Origin: Chromatium weissei | GTDB taxonomy: Bacteria; Pseudomonadota; Gammaproteobacteria; Chromatiales; Chromatiaceae | Reading direction: 5' to 3' | Assembly: GCF_016583765.1 (NCBI RefSeq) | Contig: NZ_NRRR01000001.1 | Span: 856,945-920,944 of the forward strand | DNA length: 64,000 bases | Part shown: positions 16,713 to 27,725 of the stretch, one piece after another | Numbering within the stretch: position 1 is the stretch's first letter | How the letters are laid out: each line of letters starts with the position of its first letter | Program-made: the position numbers and the translations under genes | Notes under the pieces: model-generated | Database searches by the model: none | Told to the model about the DNA's origin: nothing | The model's input: only the letters and a program-made list of their open reading frames with translations

Positions 16713-16867
16713 GTGCGCCTGCGCTCCATTAAATTAAGTTAAAAATGAATTCGAGAAGTTTAGCGAGTTTGCCGAGTGATTGAGCGTGTGATGCAGTGGC
16801 GTAAACCATCCAATCGGTTAACATTTCGTTAAACTACCTGCACTGCAAAATGCAATGGAGCACTCGG

Positions 16868-17800
16868 ATGAATCTCGCTTTTATTTCGCATCCATCCTGT
16901 CAAGCGCATCGCATGGGCGTACATCATCCCGAATGCCCAGAGCGTTTATATGCCATTCAGGATCGCTTGGTTGCGTCTGGAATGGAAATGCTGGTCACAC
17001 ATTACGACGCGCCCGCTGCAAGCATTGATCAACTTGCTCAGGTGCACGACCGCGATTACATTCAAAAAATCATTGACCATGCGCCGATTGAAGTCGGAGC
17101 ACTCAATTGGGTCGATGAAGATACGGCGCTGAATGAACATTCGTTAACGGCAGCATTTCATGCCGCTGGCGCAGCAATTTTAGCGGTCGATTTAGTGATG
17201 AGCGACCGTCACCACACCGCATTTTGCTGCGTGCGTCCACCGGGTCATCACGCCGGACGACGCACTGGCGGCGGTTTTTGCATCTTTAATAATCTCGCAA
17301 TTGGCGTGGCTCATGCGCTGGCGCAATACAAGTTAGAACGCATTGCTATTATTGATTTCGACGTGCATCACGGCGATGGCACTGAAGACATCTTTACCGG
17401 TGAATCGCGGGTATTATTTTGTTCTAGTTTTCAGCATCCATTTTATCCGGGCACGGGTGCAGAAAGTAGTGCACCAAACATTATTAATTTACCGTTACCA
17501 CGATTAACCGATGGCGCAGCATTCAAATCAGCGATTAGCGAAAAGTGGTTGCCGCGTATTGACGCATTTGCACCGCAATTGATTTTTATTTCTGCTGGTT
17601 TTGACGGGCATATTGAAGATGACATGGCGCATTTTAATTTACACACCGCAGATTTTGGTTGGATTACCCATCAAATTCATGCGCTGGCACGAAAACACTG
17701 CCAAGAACGCGTTGTTTCCTGTTTAGAAGGCGGTTATGCGTTATCCGCATTAGGGCGTTGCGTGAGCACTCATATTGATGAGTTAATTGGACATTTATGA
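16868..17800 (+). CDS. Histone deacetylase/AcuC/AphA-family deacetylase
   Basis: 310 residues from ATG 16868, which has GGAG 12 bp upstream; an earlier ATG at 16850 is less favoured. The family motifs are RPPGHHAG, GGGFCIFNN, the zinc site DFDVHHGDGT, SAGFDGH and CLEGGY near the end. Bacterial members remove acyl groups from acetylpolyamines, acetoin-related substrates or proteins; the substrate is not visible from sequence. It converges on crp with only a few bases between the stops. Confidence 0.9.
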   Translation: MNLAFISHPSCQAHRMGVHHPECPERLYAIQDRLVASGMEMLVTHYDAPAASIDQLAQVHDRDYIQKIIDHAPIEVGALNWVDEDTALNEHSLTAAFHAAGAAILAVDLVMSDRHHTAFCCVRPPGHHAGRRTGGGFCIFNNLAIGVAHALAQYKLERIAIIDFDVHHGDGTEDIFTGESRVLFCSSFQHPFYPGTGAESSAPNIINLPLPRLTDGAAFKSAISEKWLPRIDAFAPQLIFISAGFDGHIEDDMAHFNLHTADFGWITHQIHALARKHCQERVVSCLEGGYALSALGRCVSTHIDELIGHL

Positions 17801-17804
17801 TGAT

Positions 17805-18473
17805 TTAACGGGCTGGTCGCACATTTAATACCACCATTGTTTTACCCTTTACACTGACGACACCCTGTTCTTCTAATGTTTTTAATACGCGTCCGGCCAT
17901 TTCACGTGAACAGCCAGCAATACGTCCAAGTTCCTGACGCGTCACGCGAATTTGCATTCCATCAGGATGCGTCATTGCATCAGGTTGTTGACAGAGATCA
18001 AGCAGAATTCCGGCAACACGACCAGTCACATCAAGAAAAGCGAGATGACCCACTTTGCGACTGGTCGTCAATAGGCGTTGCGAAAGCTGTAAACCCACAC
18101 TTAATAGGAAATCTTTAGCCACTGCGTTTAATTCATCATTTAATAATCGATGTAAACGCTGATAGGTAATTTCTGCAACCTTACAGCGCGTTCTGGTGCG
18201 AATAATCACACTCCGTTTAGTTTGTGGAATAAATAAACCAATTTCACCAATGAATTCACCTTTATTGATATACGCCAGTAACAATTCACGACGGTCATCA
18301 GTGTCTTCAATCAATGCAGAAACTGCGCCTTCAAGTAAATAGTAAAGCGTTTCGGCAGTCTGCCCTTGATGAACTAAATCCACATTTTTGTCATAAACTT
18401 TGGTGTGGCAGTGTGTTAAAAAAGGCTCCAGCCAAATCGGATTTTGTTGCGGGCTTTTGATGATTGTCATCAT
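17805..18473 (-). CDS. crp: cAMP receptor protein (Crp/Vfr)
   Basis: 222 residues. The N-terminal cyclic-nucleotide domain keeps the cAMP contacts: GEFIGEIGLF, KRSV for the Arg-Ser pair, and TS in LLTTSRKVG. The C-terminal half is nearly the classical Crp sequence: LAFLDVTGRVA, QPDAMTHPDGMQI, and the recognition helix GCSREMAGRVLKTLEEQG, followed by GKTMVV. This separates it from Fnr (no N-terminal cysteine cluster). It would act as a global cAMP-dependent regulator. M1 or M2 could be the start (MMTII). Confidence 0.92.
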   Translation of the reverse strand: MMTIIKSPQQNPIWLEPFLTHCHTKVYDKNVDLVHQGQTAETLYYLLEGAVSALIEDTDDRRELLLAYINKGEFIGEIGLFIPQTKRSVIIRTRTRCKVAEITYQRLHRLLNDELNAVAKDFLLSVGLQLSQRLLTTSRKVGHLAFLDVTGRVAGILLDLCQQPDAMTHPDGMQIRVTRQELGRIAGCSREMAGRVLKTLEEQGVVSVKGKTMVVLNVRPAR

Positions 18474-18775
18474 TTTATTTTGACCAATTTTGTTTTTTGT
18501 TTTGCATCGTGAGTGGATGTTTATATGATAACAACGGATGTTTTTATCGTGACACGTTAATCGTACTCCAATTCAGTGGTGCTGTTTAATGAAGGTCGCC
18601 AATCAAAGTGTTCGTTGCATTCGTAAGTGACGCGGTGGAAAAAGCGCATCAGTCATCAGCTAGAAAGGCGATTGTCACTGACAACTGAAAATCACGAAAA
18701 CCGTTTGATGACCTGTTTCCAGAAAATGCTTGCAATCTTTGCCACGTTCTCGCTAAGATAATCGCTCTTAACGAC
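18474..18775 (+). other. Intergenic region with tRNA-Val promoter
   Basis: No gene is supported. TTGCAA (18730-18735), 18 bp, TAAGAT (18754-18759) form the probable tRNA-Val promoter. A CACTGACAACTGAAAA stretch near 18675-18690 resembles the 7-bp repeat family found elsewhere in the window in degenerate form. Confidence 0.5.
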
Positions 18776-18852
18776 AGGCGCGTAGCTCAGTTGGTTAGAG
18801 CACCACCTTGACATGGTGGGGGTCGTTGGTTCGAGTCCAATCGCGCCTACCA
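18776..18852 (+). tRNA. tRNA-Val (GAC)
   Basis: 77 bases with encoded CCA. Acceptor AGGCGCG pairs with CGCGCCT, the anticodon arm is CCACC-TTGACAT-GGTGG with anticodon GAC, and TTCGAGTCC forms the T loop. Confidence 0.97.
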
Positions 18853-18864
18853 ACGCATTCTTAG

Positions 18865-18944
18865 GCTGTCTGCTTTCAGCAATCCGCTTTCAGCAAAGAA
18901 CTCAATGCTGAGAGTTGAACGCTAAACGCAGACAGCTTTTTTAT
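18865..18944 (+). terminator. Long-stem terminator after tRNA-Val
   Basis: GCTGTCTGC (18865-18873) pairs with GCAGACAGC (18928-18936), followed by TTTTTT. The long loop contains repeated CTTTCAGCAA words and their partial complements, so the whole insert can fold further. Confidence 0.65.
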
Positions 18945-19019
18945 TGCCCGTTATTGGGTATTTCATGGCTGATTCATGTGATCTCTCGTATCGATCACCA
19001 CTGACTTCTAGGATTTAAC

Positions 19020-20942
19020 ATGCCTCTAATTACCCTTCCAGATGGTTCGCAACGTTCATTTGATCAACCTGTCACGGTGCATGATGTCGCTGCGTCCATC
19101 GGCGCAGGTCTCGCCAAAGCTGCGCTCGTCGGGCGAATTGATGGCGTGTTGGTTGATACCTCGTTTTTGATTGAACGTGATGTGAGTCTTGCCATCATCA
19201 CCAGTAAAGATGAAGAAACCGCACTGGAATTACTTCGTCACGATGCCGCGCACGTCATGGCGCAGGCGGTGCAGGAGTTGTATTCAGAAACACAGGTGAC
19301 CATCGGACCAGCGATTGATAACGGTTTTTATTACGATTTTGCACGCGCCGAGCCTTTCACTCCCGAGGATTTAGCGCGCATTGAGTTGCGAATGCACGAA
19401 ATCGTCAAGCGCGATTTACCGATCATTCGTGAAGTTTGGCAGCGCGAAGATGCCCAACGTCTATTTGCCGAGCGCGGCGAGTATTACAAAGTCGAAATCA
19501 TTACCGACATCATTCCCGCTGGCGAAACCGTGACAATTTACCGGCAAGGCGACTGGTTCGACGTGTGTCGCGGCCCGCATCTGCCCAGCACCGGCAAACT
19601 CGGCAACGGCTTCAAATTGACCAAAGTTGCTGGCGCGTACTGGCGCGGCGACGCGAAAAATGCTGTTTTACAACGCATTTACGGTACGGCGTGGCGTGAT
19701 AAAAAAGAATTGACTGCCTATCTCACGCGTTTGGAAGAGGCGGAAAAGCGCGATCACCGCAAACTCGGCAAGCAACTTGATCTGTTTCATTTTCAAGATG
19801 AAGCGCCCGGAATGGCGTTTTGGCACGCGAAAGGTCGCATTATTTATCGGCTCGCTGAAGCCTACATGCGCGAAAAGCTCGACGAATACGGTTATCAGGA
19901 AGTGGAAACGCCGCAGGTGCTGGATCGCTCACTGTGGGAACGCTCCGGGCATTGGGACAAATTCGCTGGCGGCATGTTTACGACGCAGCTCGACGAGCGC
20001 GATTTTGCCATCAAGCCGATGAATTGTCCCGGCCACATTCAGCTTTACAATCAGGGCCTTAAAAGTTACCGCGAACTGCCGTTGCGTCTCGCTGAATTTG
20101 GCGTGGTGCACCGCAACGAACCCTCTGGAACTTTGCACGGTTTGATGCGCGCTCGGCGTTTCACCCAAGACGATGCGCACGTTTTTTGCACCGAGTCGCA
20201 GTTGCAGTCCGAAGTCGCCACGCTGATTGATATGGTGTTTGAGACTTACCGCGATTTTGGTTTTACCGAAATTGAGCTGGCGCTGTCGCTGCGTCCCGAA
20301 CAGCGCGTCGGCGCGGATGAACTCTGGAATAAAGCAGAATTCGCACTGGAAAAATCTTTGACAGACAAGGGTTTAACCTTTCGTGTGCAACCCGGCGAAG
20401 GCGCATTTTACGGCCCGAAGATTGAATTCACCCTGCATGACAGCATCGGCCGAGCGTGGCAATGCGGCACGATTCAGGTCGATTTTTCGATGCCCGGTCG
20501 CCTCGGTGCGCACTACATCGCCGAGGACAACAGCAAACAGACTCCGGTGATGATTCATCGCGCCATTCTCGGCTCGATTGAACGGTTTATCGGCATTTTG
20601 ATTGAGCATTACGCTGGGTTGTTTCCGCTGTGGCTGGCTCCGGTGCAGGTGGTCGTGCTCAACATCACGGATCGTCAAGCCGAGTTCGTGACTGAAGTGG
20701 CTAAAACCTTGCGTAAAAAGGGTTTTCGCGCTGATACCGATTTGAGAAATGAGAAAATCGGCTTTAAAATCCGCGAGCACACGCTGCAACGCGTGCCCTA
20801 TTTGCTGGTGATCGGTGATCGTGAAGTTGAAACGCGCACGCTGGCAGTGCGCACCCGTCAAGGTGAAGACCTCGGTATTCTCGAACTTGACGCATTCGTT
20901 GCGCGTCTGGGCGAGGAAGTCGCAAAAAACCGTACTCACTAA
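19020..20942 (+). CDS. thrS: Threonyl-tRNA synthetase
   Basis: 640 residues, class II synthetase of normal length. TGS domain (1-60), editing domain with [11 protein letters not shown] (about 74) and [12 protein letters not shown] (zinc-like editing site near 184), catalytic core with NCPGHI (motif 1 region), [26 protein letters not shown] (motif 2), and a C-terminal anticodon-binding domain from about 535. TAGGATT precedes the ATG. It opens the thrS-infC-rpmI-rplT-pheST-ihfA block. Confidence 0.97.
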   Translation: MPLITLPDGSQRSFDQPVTVHDVAASIGAGLAKAALVGRIDGVLVDTSFLIERDVSLAIITSKDEETALELLRHDAAHVMAQAVQELYSETQVTIGPAIDNGFYYDFARAEPFTPEDLARIELRMHEIVKRDLPIIREVWQREDAQRLFAERGEYYKVEIITDIIPAGETVTIYRQGDWFDVCRGPHLPSTGKLGNGFKLTKVAGAYWRGDAKNAVLQRIYGTAWRDKKELTAYLTRLEEAEKRDHRKLGKQLDLFHFQDEAPGMAFWHAKGRIIYRLAEAYMREKLDEYGYQEVETPQVLDRSLWERSGHWDKFAGGMFTTQLDERDFAIKPMNCPGHIQLYNQGLKSYRELPLRLAEFGVVHRNEPSGTLHGLMRARRFTQDDAHVFCTESQLQSEVATLIDMVFETYRDFGFTEIELALSLRPEQRVGADELWNKAEFALEKSLTDKGLTFRVQPGEGAFYGPKIEFTLHDSIGRAWQCGTIQVDFSMPGRLGAHYIAEDNSKQTPVMIHRAILGSIERFIGILIEHYAGLFPLWLAPVQVVVLNITDRQAEFVTEVAKTLRKKGFRADTDLRNEKIGFKIREHTLQRVPYLLVIGDREVETRTLAVRTRQGEDLGILELDAFVARLGEEVAKNRTH

Positions 20943-21019
20943 AACAGTTCGGCGCGACATGGGCGACGCCACGCGCAGTTGCCCAGTCGTTTTCATTTGT
21001 ATTGTTGGAGGAATCTGCT

Positions 21020-21538
21020 ATCGCTGCACCAAAGAGAAACCGCGTCAATAAAGAGATCAACGTTCCGGAAGTTCGGCTGATCGGCGCGGATGGACAGCAG
21101 GTCGGAGTGGTCAATACCCGCGAGGCTCTGGAAATGGCCGTCGTGGCGAGCATGGACCTCGTTGAAATCGTGCCGACGGAAGACCCACCGGTCTGTCGGT
21201 TGATGGATTTTGGGCGGTTTCTCTTCGATCAAAAGAAGAAGAAAAACGAAGCCAAGAAAAAGCAGAAGCAAGTCCAGATTAAGGAAGTGAAGTTTCGTCC
21301 AGGTACGGACGAAGGCGACTATCAGGTCAAACTACGCAACCTGATGCGTTTCCTACAAGAAGGGGACAAAGCCAAGGTCACCATGCGGTTTCGCGGACGT
21401 GAACACGCACATCGTGAACTCGGTCTCGATCTGCTGAAGCGGATTGAAACTGATTTGGCTCCGTTGAGCATCGTCGAACAGCAGCCGCTGATGGAAGGTC
21501 GGCAGATGGTGATGGTGCTCGGTCCCAAGAAGAAATAA
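21020..21538 (+). CDS. infC: Translation initiation factor IF-3 (AUC start)
   Basis: 172 residues. There is no ATG or GTG near the expected N terminus. GGAGG (21007-21011) is followed 8 bases later by ATC (21020), which reads Ile-Ala-Ala-Pro-Lys-Arg-Asn-Arg and matches the IF-3 N terminus. The open frame runs back to a TTG at 21002 that lies upstream of the ribosome site. A rare AUU/AUC-type start is how IF-3 limits its own synthesis in other proteobacteria. Body motifs: [25 protein letters not shown], the Lys-rich linker, and [16 protein letters not shown]. Confidence 0.93.
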   Translation: MAAPKRNRVNKEINVPEVRLIGADGQQVGVVNTREALEMAVVASMDLVEIVPTEDPPVCRLMDFGRFLFDQKKKKNEAKKKQKQVQIKEVKFRPGTDEGDYQVKLRNLMRFLQEGDKAKVTMRFRGREHAHRELGLDLLKRIETDLAPLSIVEQQPLMEGRQMVMVLGPKKK

Positions 21539-21567
21539 CCCATTTAATCAATAGCGAAGTTGAGAAC

Positions 21568-21765
21568 ATGCCTAAAATTAAGACCAATCGCGGAGCTGCC
21601 AAGCGTTTCAAGCGCACCGCCTCCGGCGACGTAAAGTGCCATTCGTCCCATCGCCGTCACATCCTGACCAAGAAGACCACCAAGCGGAAGCGCCAGTTGC
21701 GTGCGCCGAAGCGGTTGCACAAGTCAGATGTTCGCGCCGCGCTGCGAATGATTCCCTACTGTTAA
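21568..21765 (+). CDS. rpmI: 50S ribosomal protein L35
   Basis: 65 basic residues starting [17 protein letters not shown], with [15 protein letters not shown], the standard L35 pattern. It sits 29 bp after infC and 28 bp before rplT. Confidence 0.97.
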   Translation: MPKIKTNRGAAKRFKRTASGDVKCHSSHRRHILTKKTTKRKRQLRAPKRLHKSDVRAALRMIPYC

Positions 21766-21793
21766 TTGCACTTGACGTGATCGGAGATTCAGA

Positions 21794-22150
21794 ATGCCAA
21801 GAGTTAAACGCGGTGTCACCGCACACGCCCGCCACAAAAAGTTGCTCGACGAAGCCAAGGGTTATTACGGCGCTCGCAGCAAGGTTTATCGCGTTGCAAA
21901 ACAAGCGGTTATCAAAGCCGGTCAGTACGCATACCGCGACCGTCGCCAGAAGAAACGTCAATTTCGCACGCTGTGGATTGCCCGTATTAACGCAGCAGCG
22001 CGAGAAAATGGCTTGTCTTACAGCCGTTTGATCGACGGTTTGAAAAAAGCTGGCATTGAGGTTGATCGCAAAGTGTTGGCTGATATTGCTTTCCACGACA
22101 GCGTGGCATTTGCAGCCTTGGCCGAGCAGGCGAAAGCAGCTTTGGCGTAA
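21794..22150 (+). CDS. rplT: 50S ribosomal protein L20
   Basis: 118 residues starting [18 protein letters not shown], with [16 protein letters not shown] and [16 protein letters not shown], the standard L20 pattern. It is the last gene before a strong terminator; in relatives L20 represses rpmI-rplT translation. No operator was identified here. Confidence 0.97.
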   Translation: MPRVKRGVTAHARHKKLLDEAKGYYGARSKVYRVAKQAVIKAGQYAYRDRRQKKRQFRTLWIARINAAARENGLSYSRLIDGLKKAGIEVDRKVLADIAFHDSVAFAALAEQAKAALA

Positions 22151-22187
22151 TCCACCGCCATCCCGCTTGCGTCCGCCGTTGACGAAT

Positions 22188-22219
22188 AAGGGAAAGGCTC
22201 AGGTCTTTCCCTTTTTTTG
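22188..22219 (+). terminator. Terminator after rplT
   Basis: AAGGGAAAG (22188-22196) pairs with CTTTCCCTT (22205-22213), followed by a T run. It separates the ribosomal genes from pheST, which starts 40 bp later. Confidence 0.85.
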
Positions 22220-22247
22220 TCAGTCAATCTTTTGGCAAATGAGTTGA

Positions 22248-23309
<1,062 letters not shown>

Positions 23310-23384
23310 TGACTTTTCAATCACAGTTTAATCGTTCTCTCAATTCGCAATTGGAATTGAGAATTGAATACGGGATAGCGAAAT

Positions 23385-25766
23385 ATGCGATTCAGTGAAG
23401 CGTGGCTGCGCGAATGGGTGAATCCGCCAGTTAATACGCAGCAATTAGCCGATCAACTCAGCATGGCGGGGCTGGAAGTGGACGCGGTGGAACCGGCAGC
23501 GCCCGCATTCAGCGGCGTCAAAATCGGTTTGGTGCAGCAGATCGCGCCGCATCCCGACGCGGCGAAATTGCGAATTTGCTCCGTTGATCTCGGTGAGGAA
23601 ACACCGCTGCAAATCATCTGCGGCGCGGCCAATGTCGCCGAGGGAATGCGCGTGCCCGTCGCCACCGTCGGCGCAGTGTTACCCAATGATTTCAAAATCA
23701 AAAAAGCCAAACTGCGCGGCATTGAATCATTCGGCATGATTTGCTCCGCCACTGAGCTGGGGCTGGCGGAGACCTCCAACGGCATTTTGCCGCTGCCAGC
23801 GAATGCGCCGATTGGTGCGGATTTTCGCGGGTGGCTGGCGCTTGACGATCACTGCATCGAAGTTGATTTGACACCGGATCGCGGCGATTGCCTGAGCATT
23901 GCCGGACTTGCCCGCGAAGTGGCAGTCATCAATCGCGTCGCGCTCACTGCGCCAGCAATGACATCCGTCACGCCGATCAGCGCCGATCAAATCACGGTGC
24001 AACTTGCTGCGCCAGCCGCCTGTCCACGTTATGCCTGCCGCGTGATTCGCAACATCAATTCAAGCGCCAGCTCGCCGATGTGGCTGCAAGAACGGTTGCG
24101 CCGCAGTGGTTTGCGGTCAATCAGTCCGGTGGTCGATGTCACTAATTATGTGCTGCTCGAACTCGGTCAGCCGCTGCATGGGTTTGATTTGGCGAAACTA
24201 AACGGCGGAATTGAAGTGCGGCTGGCGCGAGAAGGCGAAACGCTGGCGCTGCTCAATGGCGAGACGGTGACGCTGCGTGCCGATACGCTGGTGATTGCTG
24301 ATGCGCAACAGGCGGTGGCGTTGGCCGGCATCATGGGCGGCGCGGAGACGGCGGTCAGTGCGGAGACGCGTGATATTTTGCTGGAAAGTGCTTTTTTCAC
24401 ACCGCTGGCGATCAGCGGTCAAGCGCGAAGTTACGGACTGCACACCGATTCGTCACATCGCTTCGAGCGCGGCGTTGATTGGCAGTTACAAATTCGGGCG
24501 CTCGAACGCGCAACCCAATTGCTGATGGACATCGTGGGTGGAGACGCGGGATCAGTAGTTGAAATGATCGCTGTCGAACATCTGCCACAGCCGCCGGTGC
24601 TGCATTTACGCGAGGCGCGCATTGCGCAAATTCTCGGTTTGACTTTGCCCAGCGCGACCATCGTCGACGTGTTGGAGCGATTGGGAATGACGGTTGAATG
24701 CTGCGCTGATGGCTGGCGCGTCACGCCGCCGAGTGCCCGTTTTGATTTGGTGCACGAGGTCGATCTGATTGCCGACATCGGGCGCATTCACGGTTATGAC
24801 AACATTCCAGTCAGTCACGCCAGCACCGCAGCGGTGACGATTGCTGCGCCGGAAACTGAGTTTGAATTGGATCGGGCTCGGCTGGCGCTGGTGAATCGTG
24901 GTTTTCACGAGGTCATCACTTACAGCTTTATCAGTCCAGAAATGCAGACGCTAATTGAGCCGACGGCGCAATCGCTGCGGCTGACCAATCCGATCAGCGC
25001 CGAGCTGTCGGTGATGCGCAGCAGTCTGTGGGCGGGATTGCTGCAAACTGCTCGGTATAACCAGACGCGGCAAATTGAACGGGTGCGCATTTTTGAAAGC
25101 GGGCTGCGGTTTCGTCATGACGCTGCGGGTGATTTGCAACAGCCGCTCGGTTTGGCGGGTTTAGTGATCGGCAGTGTGTTGCCGGAGCAGTGGGGAGAAT
25201 CAGCGCGTTCAGTCGATTTTTACGATCTGAAAGCAGATGTTGAGGCGATACTGGCGCTGACCGGCGCGGCGGAGCAATTTCGCTTTGTGGCGGGCGAGCA
25301 TTCGGCGCTGCATTCGGGACAAACGGCGCGCATTGAACGCAATGGTCAAGTGGTTGGTTTGATGGGAATGCTGCATCCGGCGGTGGCTGCCGAGCTCGAT
25401 CTCAATGGCGATGCGTTTGTATTTGAACTGGATGTCGCTCCGCTGGCGCTGGGTGTTTTGCCGCGTTATGCGCCGATTTCGCGTTTTCCGAGCATTCGCC
25501 GTGATCTTGCCATCGTGGTTGATGAAGCGGTTGAACATGACGCGGTGATCAAATGTGTGCGCACGGCGGCGACAGATTTGCTGCGTGAGGTGCTGGTGTT
25601 CGATGTGTACACTGGACAAAACATCGATTCTGGTCGAAAAAGCCTTGCTTTAGGATTGATTTTACAGTCATGTTCTCAGACACTGACTGAAGATTTTATT
25701 GAAGTTGCGGTGAGGCAAATACGCGAACGCCTCGCCGCTGAATTGGGTGCACGATTGAGGGATTGA
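23385..25766 (+). CDS. pheT: Phenylalanyl-tRNA synthetase beta subunit
   Basis: 793 residues, the usual length. tRNA-binding OB domain (about 40-150), B3/B4 editing domain around 210-400 with LGQPLHGFD and VTNYVLLE, B5 domain around 405-475, catalytic-like core, and a C-terminal ferredoxin-like anticodon-binding domain ([15 protein letters not shown]). Stop is 4 bp before ihfA. Confidence 0.96.
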   Translation: MRFSEAWLREWVNPPVNTQQLADQLSMAGLEVDAVEPAAPAFSGVKIGLVQQIAPHPDAAKLRICSVDLGEETPLQIICGAANVAEGMRVPVATVGAVLPNDFKIKKAKLRGIESFGMICSATELGLAETSNGILPLPANAPIGADFRGWLALDDHCIEVDLTPDRGDCLSIAGLAREVAVINRVALTAPAMTSVTPISADQITVQLAAPAACPRYACRVIRNINSSASSPMWLQERLRRSGLRSISPVVDVTNYVLLELGQPLHGFDLAKLNGGIEVRLAREGETLALLNGETVTLRADTLVIADAQQAVALAGIMGGAETAVSAETRDILLESAFFTPLAISGQARSYGLHTDSSHRFERGVDWQLQIRALERATQLLMDIVGGDAGSVVEMIAVEHLPQPPVLHLREARIAQILGLTLPSATIVDVLERLGMTVECCADGWRVTPPSARFDLVHEVDLIADIGRIHGYDNIPVSHASTAAVTIAAPETEFELDRARLALVNRGFHEVITYSFISPEMQTLIEPTAQSLRLTNPISAELSVMRSSLWAGLLQTARYNQTRQIERVRIFESGLRFRHDAAGDLQQPLGLAGLVIGSVLPEQWGESARSVDFYDLKADVEAILALTGAAEQFRFVAGEHSALHSGQTARIERNGQVVGLMGMLHPAVAAELDLNGDAFVFELDVAPLALGVLPRYAPISRFPSIRRDLAIVVDEAVEHDAVIKCVRTAATDLLREVLVFDVYTGQNIDSGRKSLALGLILQSCSQTLTEDFIEVAVRQIRERLAAELGARLRD

Positions 25767-25770
25767 CGAT

Positions 25771-26073
25771 ATGGCGTTGACCAAAGCCGACATGGCTGAA
25801 CATTTGTTCAATGAATTGGGCCTGAACAAACGCGAAGCAAAGGACATCGTGGAGATGTTTTTTGAAGAAATTCGTGCTGCCCTAGAACGTGGCGAACAGG
25901 TCAAGCTGTCTGGTTTCGGCAACTTTGACCTTCGTGAGAAAAATGAGCGTCCCGGTCGTAATCCGAAGACAGGTGAAGAAATTCCGATTACCGCACGACG
26001 GGTTGTCACCTTTCGACCCGGGCAGAAGCTCAAGTCACGGGTAGAAGCCTATGCTGGAACCACAAACGAATAA
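25771..26073 (+). CDS. ihfA: Integration host factor alpha subunit
   Basis: 100 residues of the HU/IHF family. [24 protein letters not shown] start, the [34 protein letters not shown]-binding arm with its Pro-containing tip, and KLKSRVE end match IHF alpha and not HU. It binds and bends DNA. It lies 4 bp behind pheT and overlaps the following merR gene by 23 bp. Confidence 0.96.
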   Translation: MALTKADMAEHLFNELGLNKREAKDIVEMFFEEIRAALERGEQVKLSGFGNFDLREKNERPGRNPKTGEEIPITARRVVTFRPGQKLKSRVEAYAGTTNE

Positions 26074-26425
26074 CGACGTGCAGGAGGAATGCGAGCTGCC
26101 ACCGATTCCCAGCAAACGTTATTTCACCATTGGTGAGGTGAGTGAGCTTTGCGAGGTTAAACCGCACGTTTTGCGTTATTGGGAGCAGGAATTTTCGCAG
26201 TTGAAACCGGTAAAGCGTCGCGGCAATCGGCGCTATTACCAACGGCATGATGTATTGCTGGTACGCAAGATTCGTAATCTTTTATACGATCAAGGCTTTA
26301 CCATCGGCGGTGCACGTTTGCAATTGAGCGGTGAGGCGATAAAACAGGATTCCAGTCAGCTTCACCTCGTATTGCATCAGGTTCGTGTTGAGCTGGAAGA
26401 CATTTTGAAATTTTTACGACATTGA
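26051..26425 (+). CDS. MerR-family regulator downstream of ihfA
   Basis: 124 residues. After a short acidic N-terminal segment, [24 protein letters not shown] and [19 protein letters not shown] form the MerR winged helix (about 24-90). The rest is a short coiled coil ([19 protein letters not shown]) with no effector-binding cysteines or ligand domain. It is the conserved small MerR gene that follows ihfA in many gammaproteobacteria; its targets are not known to me. Confidence 0.9.
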   Translation: MLEPQTNNDVQEECELPPIPSKRYFTIGEVSELCEVKPHVLRYWEQEFSQLKPVKRRGNRRYYQRHDVLLVRKIRNLLYDQGFTIGGARLQLSGEAIKQDSSQLHLVLHQVRVELEDILKFLRH

Positions 26426-26450
26426 CCGTAAAGGTTCAAAGCTCTAGTAT
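26422..26450 (+). promoter_or_regulatory. Sigma-70 promoter of tRNA-Pro
   Basis: TTGACC (26422-26427), 17 bp, TAGTAT (26445-26450), ending 12 bp before the tRNA. The -35 overlaps the stop of merR. Confidence 0.7.
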
Positions 26451-26462
26451 GCGCAGTCTTTC

Positions 26463-26539
<77 letters not shown>

Positions 26540-26546
26540 TAAAATC

Positions 26547-26579
26547 AAACGGCTCGCTGAGAAATCAGCGAGCCGTTTT
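26547..26579 (+). terminator. Terminator after tRNA-Pro
   Basis: A 14-bp perfect stem (AAACGGCTCGCTGA with its complement) around a GAAA tetraloop, then TTTTG. Confidence 0.85.
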
Positions 26580-26660
26580 GCATTTTCAGATGTGTGCGTC
26601 TGCAATTGACGCCCTGCGCCAGCGAGCGACAGTCAAAATTATAATCGGAGGACACCGCGA

Positions 26661-27647
26661 ATGAGCCGCGCTTCACTGACTGATTCCTTCGGTCGTCGCA
26701 TCGATTATCTGCGGCTCTCGGTGACCGACCGTTGTGATCTGCGCTGCAGCTACTGTTTGCCCAAGGGATTCAAAGGTTTTACGGAGCCGACACACTGGTT
26801 GACCTTCGATGAGATCGAGCGCGTGGTTGCCGCTTTCACAGCACTGGGTGTGCACCGTGTACGTCTGACTGGAGGTGAACCGCTGATGCGGCGAAATCTC
26901 ACCGAGCTGGTCGAACGCCTATCGGTTTTGCCCGGTCTCGACGATCTCTCGCTATCGAGCAATGCCACTCAGTTGGAATCACTCGCCACGCCGCTGGCGC
27001 GAGCTGGTGTGCGACGGCTCAATGTCAGTCTTGACAGCCTGCGTGAAGACGTTTTTCGCCAGATCACCGGCGGCGATTTGCAACAGGTGCTGCGCGGTAT
27101 TGCGGCAGCGCGAAAAGCCGGCATGAATCCCATTCGTGTCAATACGGTGGTGATGCGCGACGTGAATGACACCGAGATCGAGAACATTCTTGATTACTGC
27201 TCGGCTCACGGCTTCACTTTGCGTCTGATTGAAACCATGCCGATGGGCGCAACGGGACAGGTCAATGCAACTACTTTCAGCAACTTAGAACTGATTAAAC
27301 AACGGTTGGAACAACGTTTCACACTGATTCCAGACATACTTTTCGGCGGTGGTCCGGCGCGTTATTACCGAGTTGCCGGAACCGATACTCGACTCGGCTT
27401 CATCACGCCCATTTCACAACACTTCTGCGCGACCTGTAATCGTGTGCGTCTGAGCGTCGATGGCACGCTTCATCTCTGTCTGGGGCTGGATCAACGCTAT
27501 CCGCTGCGCGATCTCCTTCATTCAGGAATCAGTGCCTTGGAACTGCAAACACATCTGTGTCTGGCGATGGCGCTGAAACCCGAGCGCCACACATTCAACG
27601 AACAGTTCGAACCAACGACGCGCTTCATGTCGATGACCGGCGGTTAA
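26661..27647 (+). CDS. moaA: GTP 3',8-cyclase MoaA
   Basis: 328-residue radical-SAM enzyme that starts molybdopterin synthesis. The N-terminal 4Fe-4S motif is CDLRCSYC (CX3CX2C), LTGGEPLMR follows near 75, and the C-terminal cluster is CATCNRVRLSVDGTLHLC (CX2CX13C). The chain ends in the catalytic Gly-Gly. CGGAGG precedes the ATG. It stands alone here with a tRNA before it and a convergent gene after it; molybdate uptake genes lie at 53251-56210. Confidence 0.96.
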   Translation: MSRASLTDSFGRRIDYLRLSVTDRCDLRCSYCLPKGFKGFTEPTHWLTFDEIERVVAAFTALGVHRVRLTGGEPLMRRNLTELVERLSVLPGLDDLSLSSNATQLESLATPLARAGVRRLNVSLDSLREDVFRQITGGDLQQVLRGIAAARKAGMNPIRVNTVVMRDVNDTEIENILDYCSAHGFTLRLIETMPMGATGQVNATTFSNLELIKQRLEQRFTLIPDILFGGGPARYYRVAGTDTRLGFITPISQHFCATCNRVRLSVDGTLHLCLGLDQRYPLRDLLHSGISALELQTHLCLAMALKPERHTFNEQFEPTTRFMSMTGG

Positions 27648-27686
27648 ATAATCGATGGGAATGAACGCTGGCAATTCATTTGAAAG

Positions 27687-27712
27687 AACCTTCCATTAAA
27701 AAATGGAAGGTT
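27687..27712. terminator. Terminator between convergent moaA and sat
   Basis: AACCTTCCATT pairs with AATGGAAGGTT over AAAA. U-runs are weak on either side, so efficiency is uncertain. Confidence 0.6.
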
Positions 27713-27725
27713 AACAATTAACATC

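Noticed and set aside
16818..16832. Inverted repeat TTAAC-N5-GTTAA before the deacetylase gene
   Set aside because: Five-base A/T-rich arms are too short to exclude chance in an A/T-rich promoter region.
18865..18944. Repeated CTTTCAGCAA words as a CRISPR-like or mobile element
   Set aside because: Only two imperfect copies inside a terminator stem; no repeat-spacer order.
23310..23384. Hairpin between pheS and pheT as a terminator
   Set aside because: The CAATTCGCAATTGGAATTG stem is A/T-rich and lacks a T run; the two genes are normally cotranscribed.
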